64,000 nucleotides of DNA from Nepenthes gracilis (Eukaryota; Streptophyta; Magnoliopsida; Caryophyllales; Nepenthaceae), in the NCBI GenBank assembly GCA_033239525.1, contig BSYO01000030.1, positions 9,135,030 to 9,199,029 of the forward strand, read 5' to 3'. Of the stretch, positions 1 to 11,179 are shown one piece after another. A program made the position numbers and the translations under genes. The stretch's first letter is position 1; each line of letters starts with the position of its first letter. Under the pieces are notes generated by a model that saw only the letters and a program-made list of their open reading frames with translations, did no database searches and had not been told where the DNA came from.

Positions 1-1090
1 AAAGAGCAAGTAGGAAAGAAGGCAACCAACATTGTCTTGATACCTTCTTTCCGAAAAAATATTGTCTAGATCTTTAAATTGACTAGCTCTCTTATGATGG
101 TGAGAAGAAACCTGCTACGGGCTTCATCTATGAGGCCATTGCTAAGTCCTTTAACAGGATAGTGGACAAATATGCAAAAGGCCTTTGAAATGATTGATAA
201 AAGATAGGATGGGCAACTTCATCGCTCTTTGCATACAGTTGGCCACATTTTGAATCCTAGAGTTTTTTTTATTCAAATCTCAATGTTGATCAAGTTGAAG
301 AGATCACTGATGAGTTAACAGTTTATAAGAGAGTTCAAGATCTCTTTAAGATGAATATACAAAAAAACCAAGTAAATTAGTTAATATTATATAAATTGTT
401 TACTATAGTCGTCTCTCTTTCTCAAAATTTAAGACTATTATAATGGTTCTTAGTCTCACATGTAGTGTCATTGGTTTTTAGAAAAATTGGGGTATATTCC
501 AACAAGTAGTTACTAATCAATTAATTGAAATTCACATCCAATTGAAATGATTAATTATAAACTAATTTATATATTGTCTTATTGATTTAATTTATGCAGC
601 TTCACAACAAAAAGAGAAATAAATTAGCACAACATATAAATGATTTAGTATTTTTTAAATACAATCGAGTATTAAGACGTTAAGAAAAAGGTATGATAGT
701 ATTGACTCTATTCTTTTAAATGTCAATGATATAAGTATTGAGTGGCTGATTGGAAAAATGAACGGAGACTCTGATAGTGATAATAAATTTATATTTGAGG
801 ATAATTATTTTGCATGTGATTCTATTGGTATAGCTATGGGGGTAATTGATCCTACAGATTGCTCCAGATTGAGAATCAATACAAATATCTTATTAAGAGG
901 TAAATCTTGTTCCTGTTCAACTGGTGTATTTAGAGCTACTCTATTTGAGCTTGTAGATGAGAAAGATGTTGACTTAGAGGTTACAGATGAAGGAGAAGAA
1001 GACATTGGATGTTATAAATCTAATGAAATGAAGAAGATGACCTTTTGTTTGATGATGATGATGAATATTAGTTTTTGTAATGAGTTATGA
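1..1090 (+). mobile_element. hAT transposase remnant, C-terminal half
   Basis: Conceptual translation of all three forward frames gives the C-terminal half of a plant hAT (Ac/Tam3-type) transposase. About 109-165 reads DGEKKPATGFIYEA; 211-255 reads DGQLHRSLHTVGHILNP; a decayed CxxNW-type block lies near 455-505; HNKKRNKLAQHINDLVFFKY follows near 602-660, then the acidic tail ending in the small open frame at 758-1090. Several stops and frameshifts break it. A GT...AG interval of about 90 bp (roughly 510-597) separates the NW block from the HNKKRN block and looks like the original transposase intron. The left part lies outside the window. Dead copy; family assignment is confident, edges are not. 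Confidence 0.85.
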
Positions 1091-1309
1091 TTAATTTGTA
1101 AACAATATCTTAAATTTGCTATTAATAATGTTTTTGTTTGTTTTCTTATAGTGAATTATACTTATTAATTGCTAAATCTTTATATGATTAGGCTCAGTTG
1201 AACTCGGAGTTTATGATTATGGTCTAGCATGTGTTTTAGAGCTTAACTCCTTATTCTATTAATTTAAACAATTGGAAGTATATTTATGTACGTTTCATAG
1301 TTGTGTGCC

Positions 1310-1385
1310 TCTTTTCCTTCAGGCTTGTGCCTGTGCCTAGGCTTCAAGGGTCTTTTGTGCCGTGATGCACCTCGTGCCTTTAACT
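1310..1385. repeat. GTGCCT/GGCTT-rich low-complexity patch
   Basis: Repeated GTGCCT, AGGCTT and GTGCCGTG words. The same kind of sequence recurs at about 2700-2935. The two patches flank the minus-strand hAT half. Confidence 0.5.
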
Positions 1386-1419
1386 AAACATATTAGTATT
1401 TAGTATTTATTCCTTTTTA

Positions 1420-2105
1420 TGTGCTTTCATTAGTCTTTTAATTAACGCAACTTCTTTCCTAAGTAAGGAACTCTCACCTTGTGATGACTAGGTGGTTTCA
1501 TTTTGAAGCCATACTATCCTATGGATTTAGCCACTACAAACTATTATAATGTATTGCTTAAAATGGTATCTCGACATCATACATCCACCAAACTATATCT
1601 CTATAAGCTTTTCCTTTAATTCATTATTACTTGCTTGGTTGATAGTTATTTACTTTGACTTCCCCACCTTCCTTTTTTGGACAACTTCCCCTTTTTCTTT
1701 GGCTTCTTTTGCATGGTTGTAGATTGAATATTTTTGCTAGTACTTTCACCACTTGAACCTCTTACTTGAATTAATGTTCACTAAATTCATTTTCTTCACC
1801 TTCGCCATAAATCATTAATCTTATCAAAATTAGGCAATAATTTATTTCTTGCTTTCTTCTCTGCATTTCTATTCATATATGCTTTAATATTCTCACAAAC
1901 ATGCTTTGAACATTCAACATTTTGTTATATTTCCAAAACCAATATTCTCTGGATAGTTAGCACATTTTGTTGTATCTTTGAAACCACCAACAATATGTTG
2001 CTTTATTCTTTGAACTCATCCATTGGTAATTTTTCCACGAAAATTGCAAAATTATTTATATTGTTAGGCTATACTGAATATGCATACTTTCATGTTGGAT
2101 CTTTT
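1420..2105 (-). mobile_element. hAT transposase remnant, N-terminal BED-finger half
   Basis: Read on the minus strand from about 2105 leftwards, broken frames give a BED-type zinc finger segment (NFRGKITNG, a stop, then VQRIKQHIVGGFKDTTKC), a basic linker (AYMNRNAEKKARNKLLPNF), and the start of the transposase core (WMYDVEIPF, then blocks resembling the usual GMKPPSFHEVRVP stretch). This is the N-terminal half of the same protein class whose C-terminal half lies on the opposite strand at 1-1090. The frame is destroyed by stops and shifts. Either two separate insertions or one rearranged element is possible. Confidence 0.8.
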
Positions 2106-2169
2106 CTATTCAGTTAGCTACTTTGAGATTCTACTCATTCTTCTTATAGTGGAAAGTTGAAATCAATAT

Positions 2170-2484
2170 TATAGCATAAGATGCAAATAAAACCTGAAAG
2201 AAAAAGATATATAATAAAATTAACATTAAACTAGGAAAATGGTATCACTAAAAAGATGTGACGGAAAAAAAATTGAACCAAGACGAAAGGGAATCATAAT
2301 AGAAAAAAGAGAAAAAGAAGTTTGAACTTAAGCTTAAAAAAGGTAAAAAATAGTCCAAAAAAAGAACCAAAAACTAAGAAAAATTTTGAAAAAATATGAA
2401 CCATGAAAATAATTAATTACAGAAAAGCAAAAGGGCCTGTATCATAAGAGGAGAAAAGGATGGAGAGAGGGGAGAGGAGAGAAC

Positions 2485-2530
<46 letters not shown>

Positions 2531-2690
2531 AGAACACAGAAGTACCTGGGGAAGAACTAGAGAACTGAATGCAGAAGCCAGCTTCCACAATTAAAATGGA
2601 GAAGAGTGTATGCCAGCAATTAGCAACTCGGTATGTTTTTTTTTAATGAAGTGGGGTTTACATGCATATTTTAAACTCAATTATATGATT
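2170..2690. repeat. Purine-rich stretch with GA microsatellite
   Basis: A/G-rich DNA with a pure (GA)n tract at about 2490-2524. No coding similarity seen. Confidence 0.6.
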
Positions 2691-2699
2691 TAAAAAAAA

Positions 2700-2935
2700 A
2701 AAAAACTAGGCCCTTGTGCCTAGCTCCATGAGGTGTGTGCCTTGCACCTCTTTGAAAGGTGTGCGCCTTGCGCCTAGGCCCACACCTTGATGAAAGAGCC
2801 TCGCCTGAACATATTAGGCACAAACCGCTGCGCCCTTGCACCTACTCCCACACCTCAAAGAAAGAGACTCATCAAAAGCATATCAGGCACCAAACCCTGC
2901 AAATTGAGCCTAGGCAGGGCTCTGGCACGCCTTTA
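2700..2935. repeat. GTGCCT/CGCCTAGGC-type low-complexity repeat
   Basis: Dense, imperfect GTGCCT, GCGCCTAGG, CACACCT and AGGCAC words with higher GC than the surroundings. The short open frame within it has no recognisable domain and is probably spurious. Such patches are often found next to plant transposons. Confidence 0.55.
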
Positions 2936-3146
2936 ACAAACTTTTACATTATCTTGAATTTGTTTCACTGATTCATCCGTAACCATGGAAACTATATATG
3001 GGCTTAAAGCCGACACCTGGTGTTAGCCAATCATAATAGGAAAACATCAGTTTTCCTTTATTATTATAACTTGCATGTGTGTTATAAAACTATTTTCTTC
3101 TCTAAAATTTTCTGTGATGCTTCTCTTGCAATTGTATCATATGTTA

Positions 3147-4215
3147 TTAAATTATAAACAGTACATGAATGTTAGCTTTTACAAAAATTGCTTCATCAGG
3201 CGCTATAGCAAATAAATAAATAGGTTCCATAATAGACCTATCTAGCCTGAATCTAAATTGGTTCTTCGATACAAATGCCTTGGCCTGCTTCCAGTGACTT
3301 TTTCCTATACCATATCTGATCCACATAGTACTTATGTAGTTGACACAATTTTGTATGTTCCCTATGCCCTTATAAATGAGTACGAATATGCACTTTCTCC
3401 GCTCATATGGCATTTTGTGCTAGTTACTGTTTTGTTAACAATCTAGTGACTGTGAAATACCTGGCTCCTTCATACATTTTTAAGCTTCCACTGGGACGGC
3501 ATAGTCCAACTTTTTTCCCAATCTTCATCATCATCAATGCTTCTTTAAATTTCTCTCTTCCAATTTTCCCTTAACAACTGTTTTAGATTTACCTTAAAGT
3601 TATTAAGCTCTCAAAATACTATTGTATTCTGCATAACTCAACCTTTGGAAATAGCTCTTCTATCTCACTTTCCTAATTTTATATGCAACAAGCACCCGCT
3701 CCTTACTATCCTTGATGAACTTTATGTGGGTCATATAGTTTGTTTGCCTGTAAGGGTTTAGCTAGTTAAAGGCATCCTTTTCTCCCTCATGTTAAATCAT
3801 TTACAAAACTTAGACATCGCCTCACACATCCTTTTTTTTTTTTTTAACTCTTTTTAGCACATTTGTCTCTCACAAGTCTCACATTTCTATGCTTACATTG
3901 CTTTATTACAATTTCTCTTATCTTTTACTGTCTCCTATATCTCATTACGCCAACACCAAGCTTCTTTTCGGCATTTTATGCATTTCTTTCCCTGAAGATT
4001 TTTAGCTGTTCTATGAATGCCACTGGCCATAGCATCCCACATCTTTAACTACTCTCTTCGAAATCCCAAGTGGCTTCCTTTAGTATTTTGTAATGAAATT
4101 TTGTCCCCTTTAAATTTCACCATTTAGTCCTTGTACTTCACCCACTGGCTCTCCATACCTTAAAGATGTGTATCCACAACCAAGACAGTGTTGTGTATGG
4201 ATCAAACAATTGGTG
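3147..4215 (-). mobile_element. LINE (non-LTR) reverse transcriptase remnant
   Basis: Minus-strand reading from about 4210 to 3147 follows the order of plant LINE ORF2: a post-endonuclease segment (MWDAMASGIHRTAK at about 4045), a coiled linker, a broken KEALMMMKIGKKVG block (about 3530), then the finger region of the reverse transcriptase (VLIYKGIGNIQNCVNY) and a NQFRFRLDRSIMEPIYL motif that corresponds to the NQFGFxPGRSTxEAI motif of RVT_1. The copy ends before the catalytic YADD motif. It carries many stops and an internal A/T run near 3830-3846. Dead fragment; orientation and family are well supported. Confidence 0.85.
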
Positions 4216-4219
4216 GCTG

Positions 4220-6220
4220 TAATACTAACCTGATGTAACATCCAGATTTACTGATCTTGTTGTTCTGGCTGATGTATGCTTAAGGTGTAATTAGATTTGT
4301 GGATGAGTCACGTTTGAGGTTTGCTCCAGCCATGCATTTCTAGAGACTCTTCATGTGAGGGACATTTGAGGGTTGTTCGATCAGATAATTTCCATAGACA
4401 ACTCGCTTGATTTTTGCTCTAGCCAAAATGATCCTGACTCTTTTGATTGAGTTTAGCTTGTTGTATACTCAAGTTGGGGAGGAGAACTTTTGCTTGAATG
4501 AATTAGGTGGAGTAGGTTTTGTGTGAAACTCGCTTGATTTTCACTCAAGTGAGCTACAAGCAGATTTGGTTGAAATATGCTTTGTTTCTCTAACTATGCC
4601 ATGTCTTTGTTGGGTTCCAATAATGCCATAGCAAGGTTTATTAGTGGTCATAATTGAGGCTCTTGATCAGCCCTAGTGTCACAATTCGAGCCGATCAGCC
4701 AAAAATCATCCAAATAGTAATGCTCCAAAATGGAATCATAATACAATCCAAATCATGCTTACTTCACAATAGACTTCCCTGTAAGGCATTGAAATAAAAT
4801 CACCAACATGATCCAAAATTCACATATTTCTCCCTAGGATCTATAATACAAGATCTCAAAAATTATAATACAACAATCAATAATGATAACCATACAAGTA
4901 TCAAGAACAACCGGTACAAAAAAAAAAAATAATTCAAACCCTCCAACCAAGGCTATAAATCTCTGTAGTGTCCCCAAGATAGGATGCCAATCCTACTGCT
5001 CTCAATTGAAAGAAATGTAGGGGTGAGTTGAAGGCCCAACAGAAAATCCATAATCCAAAGTGTGGAAACATCAATTATACGTAAATCAACTGAATTCTAC
5101 AAAAGAAGCAACAAATTGAGCCATCCATCAATTAAGATGAAGATGCAACGAAATACAACAGAAAATGGAATATTCATGTTTACAGACCATATTCCTTTAC
5201 CATTGTCCAGCTTATTTCCTCCTCCATGTTAGCTAGGACTAAACATTAGATACCATTGCCTGTCTATATTCACAGTTAGCCATGTCTCAACTCACAATTA
5301 TTATGCAACGACTCAAATGGAAATATAACAATCCTCACAACATACTAGGAATGAATTAGACTTTGTACAACGTAAATTGCATTAAGGACACCCGAGCCCC
5401 ATATTGACTAGTGTCTTTACACATTGTTTTTAACCCATCCATGTCAACTACAATGTACAACAGACAAAGAAAGTGTATAGCAATGAGTTCAATAATTCAA
5501 CATGTCCAATGAAATGGTAAAAGCATGACAATCCTGCGACACTACATGTCTAAAGGGATGATCAACGACATGGAATCCAACAAGAAAGAGGTTTATCAAC
5601 GAGAAATGATCCCACCATGCATGGAAGCACGTTTTCACAATCTTGGTTGCTATTCCAGTTTTAGAAGTGCCCTGACGGGGAGAAGCATGCCCTTGATGGC
5701 CTTGTTTTGTTTGTTCCACTGATGAAGCAATTTTTGACGTGAGACAGGACACATGCTTTTGGAATTTGGGTCAGATGAGAAAGTAAAGCAGGTCTTGCTT
5801 CAAGCTCACAGGGTAAAGGATTTTATTTTGTGCCTTGAATGATACCAATTTCCTTTCTTCCAATGACAATGGTGTTCACAATGAGATTTTTACGTGCCAC
5901 AGGTTGTCGCTTCCAAGTTCCCTTACTAGCTAATGTGCTAATTTAGTGAAGATTAAAGTGATATCGATAATTTATTGCAAAGTCGGTTTACTGAAGGATT
6001 TGGGTACTCCAAGATCAGTTGGTCTTGGGAAGATTGAGGATTTGGGCATTTGTGCTTCTACGAACCTGACTTTTAGCAAATGATTAACTCAACATAATGT
6101 TGCAAGATTTGTGTGGACAGTTTTTAGTTTGATGCATTGATGATGATGAGTATGTACTTCATTAATTTTTACATTTCTTCCAAGGGTGCTCCGCCCCCTT
6201 TTTTGAGTTCCCATCAAAAA
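4220..6220. other. Gene-free stretch, unclassified repetitive-looking DNA
   Basis: No exon of a known gene recognised. 4250-4620 contains repeated CTCGCTTGATTTTTGCTC-like phrases. 4680-5100 has the look of a decayed LTR-type repeat. Homology search is needed to classify it. Confidence 0.4.
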
Positions 6221-6224
6221 TAGT

Positions 6225-6950
6225 GGAGCATCGTTGATATTCTTTTATCATGGTGACAAGATACGATTCAGAATTTCATGTTTGTATAGAAACGAATGGG
6301 GATGGTAATGCTTGCATAGGTTTTGGAGACGCATCTTCTCAAAGAAGTTTCTTTATATGCAATGCAGTTCCATGGTGGGGGGATAATTCATCCAAAAGCC
6401 AATGGATGACAGGTTTTGATCAAAGAGGGATAGGTTAAAAGTTGGTTTCATCAAATATGATAGAATTTGGTCAAACTAAGAGAGAATAATATAATTGTTG
6501 ACATCCTTCTAGTGAATTTTGTCAAGAGGGGAAACTAGGACAAATAATGGAAGAATTTGCATAGTTCTATTAATAATATGGTGGGGGAGCATTGTTGATA
6601 TTCTTTTATCATGGTGATAAAATACGATTCAGAATTTCATTTTTGTATGGGGATGGATAGTGATGGTAACGCTTGCATAGGTTTTGGAGACACAACTTCC
6701 ATTAAAAGTTTCTTTATAAGCGATGCGGTTCCATGGTTGGGGATAATTCATCTAAAAGCCAATGGATGACAAGTTGTGAACAAAAAGTGGTATGTTGAAA
6801 GTCGGTTTCATCAAATACTATGGAAGTTGGTTGACCTAGGAGGGAATAATATGATTATTGACATCCTTCTATTCAATTGTTGTCAAAAAGTGAAACTAGG
6901 ACAAGTAATGGAAGCATTTGCATAGTTCTATTAATTATGAGATGAGGGAG
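6225..6950 (+). repeat. Direct tandem duplication, unit about 361 bp
   Basis: Copy 1 at 6225-6585 and copy 2 at 6586-6950 are similar over their whole length, sharing for example GATATTCTTTTATCATGGTG, GCTTGCATAGGTTTTGGAGA and AAAAGCCAATGGATGACA. Scattered substitutions and small indels show the duplication is not recent. The unit resembles no family I recognise. The open frame at 6250-6438 spans only part of copy 1 and is not kept in copy 2. Confidence 0.85.
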
Positions 6951-7523
6951 TGAAACAAGGGTGTTAGAAAGCTGTATTGTTCCTAAATCTACTTTGGAGA
7001 TTGCTTTATTGTTTATTTTCTCTTTGCTTCTATTCTCATTGAAGACTTAGTATCCTCATGATGTTCATAATTTTTTCTGATAAAATTTTTGTCATGTCGA
7101 AGAATAAATTTCTTTAAGCATGTTGTGACCATTTCTCAACAAATTTAATTGCTGTAATTTGTATTAATTTTTGAATCAAAGTAGGATATCACCACTATCC
7201 TCTTCAGTGATTTACGTTATAGCCTTTTTTCAGATTCATGACTTATTCTTGATGTCTATTTGTATCTCTTAGGAAGGTATTGGTTCAGTGTGTATTTATG
7301 TCTGTGTATCACTGTTTGTTTCCTGAAACAAACTTGGACTTTGCGAATATGTTTTTCTATACATCTTTTTTTTTTTTTTTTTTGGATATCTGCTTTCAAA
7401 GGTCCTTATACCCCACTAGGGAAACTTTTATCACATGATTTAGAAGAATACTCAGAGACTTAAATGATTGCTGTTGATGAATCTCTCTTCATGAGCTATC
7501 CTATTGACTACTGTTTTTTTCAG
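6951..7523 (+). other. Intron or flank immediately upstream of GT47 exon
   Basis: No upstream GT47 exon is recognisable. It contains a T18 run at about 7366-7383 and ends in the pyrimidine-rich acceptor at 7512-7523. It is presumably intron, since the first visible exon starts in phase 0 in the middle of the protein. Confidence 0.5.
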
Positions 7524-10065
7524 GGTGGGAAGATCCGTGACAAGCTCTTCCAAATACTAGAGGATGAAGAAGGTGTTATTGTCAAACATGGTGCACAATC
7601 GAGGGAGAGTCGACGTGCAGCTACTCAAGGGATGCATACATCCAAGTTCTGTTTACATCCTGCTGGTGATACTCCCTCAGCATGTCGACTTTTTGATGCA
7701 ATTGTAAGCTTATGTGTACCAGTAATAGTGAGCGATCATATTGAATTGCCTTTTGAAGATGTCATAGACTACAGGAAGATTGCGATTTTTGTGGATTCTA
7801 TTTCAGCTGTGAAGCCTGGATTTATAATTGAATTACTGAGGGCTGTCAGCAAAGATAGAATTCTGGGATACCAGCGGGAGCTGAAAAAGGTAAATATTGC
7901 GTCAGTGTCACATTACTACTTTATGTATCTTGTATTATTTTACTTGATTTGGTGGACTTGACTTCTCCAACGATGCACCAGAGAGGCCATTTTATAATCT
8001 GGTTCAACTGCCCTGTCATATATTATGTGATAGTGTTTCTTGTAAATAATGATGAGCGTAAATGTTAAAGAGCTTGAACAAGAATTAAAATGGCCAGGTA
8101 CATTTGGGAGGTTAAAACACTTGTCGCTTCAGTTAATGGTGGCTTAAACATTCACCAATTAATAGATTGTTGAATAAACTCAAATTCAGGTAAGCATTGG
8201 CTGACGGAGAACCTTGATGTAATGGTAAGATTGTTTCATTGTATCCTGAACATCGCAATTCATTAAGGTAAATATAATGGTAAGATTACTTCATTGTAAA
8301 CTTTTTTAACAACTTAATTAAAAAGGGAAAGTATTTATTATATTCCTGAACAGGAATAGTGCACATGTTAAGATTAGTTCCTGCTCAAAAAATAGGCCAG
8401 TTCTTTCTTTCTTGCTCTTGCCCCTCACCCGAGGGATAATCGCAGCACTTACACTTGTTTAAGGGTTGATGGTTCTTGTTGCCAAGGTCTTTATTACCCT
8501 CTGGGGCAGTGTCATTCGTCGTTGAAAAAGGACTAAGGGTCTCTTTTAGTTTTCAAACCATGGAAACCTCTTCTTTGCATATTAGATTGCTTACATCTTG
8601 ACCTCTTTGTACCCTGCGATTCATATTGGAAGGGAAAATCCTTATATTGCTTTATTTCCATCAGCCAGCTGGTAGAAGCAAGAAGTTTGGGATATGTTTG
8701 TGTGAAGCCTCATCACTGAACCACCCTATTACAGGGGAGTAACTATAAAATCGAAATTTCTGGAGACAGTTTATGCTGAATACTGGAGAACTCAATGAAC
8801 AATGTCCACCAGGCAGCAGCAGGTGGGCTTTTTATACTTCAAGGTCAGGTTATCTATGGGGCCTTGGGTGTGTTTCAACTTTGTGAGATTCCAACAAAGG
8901 TTACTGAGTATAGCACCTTCGGCCCTGAGCAGGCCAGAATAGAAGTTGAAAGGGGGCCTTTCTCTCTGTCTTTTGGCTTTTGGTTTTTTTATTTGCAGCT
9001 TTTAGTTTTTTTTTTTTTTTTTTTTTGGGGGAAGGTGTGTGCCTACAGCAACTCCAACACAGGAAGCAGTGGCCTGCGACCAAATTAACTCATACACTAA
9101 GTAGGAATTTTTCCCCTCACTTGTGTATTCTTTATTTCTGAAGTGTTTTCTAAGTAAAGGTGCTTTTCACTTAGCAAAAAAAAAAATGTAGTGTTTCTTT
9201 CCTCGTTATTTTCTGTCTATTTTATCTTACCTTTTCAATTCTCCTCGTTTGCAATCTTATCTGATTGAGAGTTGGGGTACTATTTTTTCTAGTTAATGTC
9301 TGATTTGAACAATATTTCTTTCTTTTATACTTGAATGGATGGTGATCTGAACAGCTGTTGATTGTGCAAGCTTTTGATCTTTTCATCTAGCACTTCAGGT
9401 GTTGCATGTTGAACACCACTGAGTTCTCACTATTGAAAGAATTGTTATTTATAAAATCTAAACATGAAATTATCTGTGAATATGATGAATGGTTTTAGGG
9501 TGACAAAGGATTCAAAACTTAATTTGTTGGACTGGGAATGATATACAATATGTAATATATGTGTTAAGAGATTTGGAAACAAGAATGTTCAGCATTGTTC
9601 CTCTTGATTCTCACATAAATAAATATCTGCTCATAACTTTGAGTTAGAAATTAGTCCCTTCATCACAGCTCTCTCTCTCTGACATTATGAGTGGCTGTGA
9701 TCACTCTAGCATAGAATATTCTCCCCCTTGGCCAAAGAATAGTAAGACTGGAGAAATGAACCATTGGAAGCTCATTTACTAGTCCTAAAAAATATGCATA
9801 TATCCTTTTCATGTATTTTTTGGCATATATTAGTCCTTTAGAACTTCTTAGTAGATTGATACATTTGTTTATACAGGTCAAGCATTATTTTGAGTATGAG
9901 GATCCAAATGGAACAGTGAATGAAATCTGGCGCCAAATCAGTATGAAAGTTCCCCTGATTAAGCTGATGATTAATCGTGACAATCGGCTCATCAAGAGGG
10001 ACTTGTCTCAATCGGACTGCTCTTGTCTCTGTTCAAACCATTCAGGGATGACCACCTCCTTGTGA
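7524..10065 (+). CDS. ARAD1: GT47 exostosin-family arabinosyltransferase-like protein (ARAD1 type), last two exons
   Basis: Two exons join in phase 0: 7524-7889 (acceptor TTTTTTTCAG, donor AAAAAG|GTAAAT) and 9877-10065 (acceptor TTTATACAG, stop TGA), giving the last 184 residues. The first exon opens with [17 protein letters not shown] and carries the exostosin/GT47 signature [18 protein letters not shown] followed by [18 protein letters not shown]. The second has [20 protein letters not shown] and a cysteine-rich end [10 protein letters not shown], as in Arabidopsis ARAD1 (At2g35100), a Golgi type II membrane protein needed for pectic arabinan side chains. The N-terminal anchor and first half are not in this window, so they lie upstream or are lost. 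A polyadenylation signal AATAAA occurs at 10578. Substrate is inferred from family only. No stop or frameshift in what is visible. Confidence 0.85.
7890..9876 (+). other. GT47 gene last intron
   Basis: Phase-0 intron of 1987 bp. It contains T22G5 at about 9008-9034 and otherwise unremarkable DNA. The small open frames inside have no domain. Confidence 0.75.
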
Positions 10066-10890
10066 TCATTCTGAAATTCCCTTGACTGCTCGGAGGAACA
10101 TCACTGTAAAGTTCTTGTGCTGCGTTTATGTGATGGCAGGCAGAGTTTCTTTGCTCAAATCTGCCCTTGGTGGGTGCCTCAATTGTTTGACTGCTGCAGG
10201 TATTCTTCAAGCCTCATTTTTATTTAATTCATTCTGTCTGTGGGAGCTGACAGGATATTGATGCAGCCGCTTCCATTACAGATGGAAGGATGGAAGTTTT
10301 AAAAAGAAAATATAGTGAGAAAGGAGGCGAAGGTCAAATTTGAAGCAATTTTTTTTTTAATAATATTCTTGAGGTTGTAGAAGAGCTACAGAACATAGAA
10401 AACGTGTATATCATGTACAAGTCCAAGATATATAAGGTTGCATTTATTTAATATATATACGAATTACACTAATATCATAAATAAGTTTGTTTTTGTTTGC
10501 TGCTTTGGATTGCCTATTATCATCTTGGTGATGATAACGAAGCCTTTTGCTGGAACATAATTGTTAAAGTTTAATCAAATAAAAGGGAAGAGAAGTTCTT
10601 CATGAATTTTTAATTTTAGTGTCATATATCAATACTCTATATAAGCTGCTAATTTATTCTGTTACATAGATACAAATACAGAAACTTAAAGTGTTACATT
10701 TTAGTTGTCTATAATTAAGTTTTAATATCTGGTAAGTATCTGCACATATTTGAAAATAGTTTTATCCAAAGTGTTCAAAGTGTTACATTTTTTCTCAAAT
10801 AGTTTTATCATTGTGCTCCAAGTGCTGGGAAAATAAACTTAAATTCCCAATTTTTTAGATTCATATCTTGGAAGATTCATGAATATTTCT
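10066..10890 (+). other. GT47 3' UTR and downstream flank
   Basis: Non-coding, AT-rich. A candidate poly(A) signal lies at 10578-10583. No other feature seen. Confidence 0.5.
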
Positions 10891-11179
10891 GAAAAGGTTC
10901 ATCTTGAGATTGGTGATTCATGAATTGAAGTGTTAGTCAATTTTTTGGCTAGTGTTACTGAATTTCAGTAAGTAATATTTGTATTTAGGTATTTTGTGTG
11001 TTTTATTTTTAGAAACATTTATGTGGTTCATGTGCTGTGCTTATGCACTGTGCCTAGAGTCCTATAATCCGGATCTAGTCTTGTGATTTGATAAGTTGCA
11101 AAAATTATATACAATTTCAAGGTTTAAGTCATTTAATCTTTTTCTTTTTTTTCTCTGGAGTTTATTTTTCTGTATTCTA

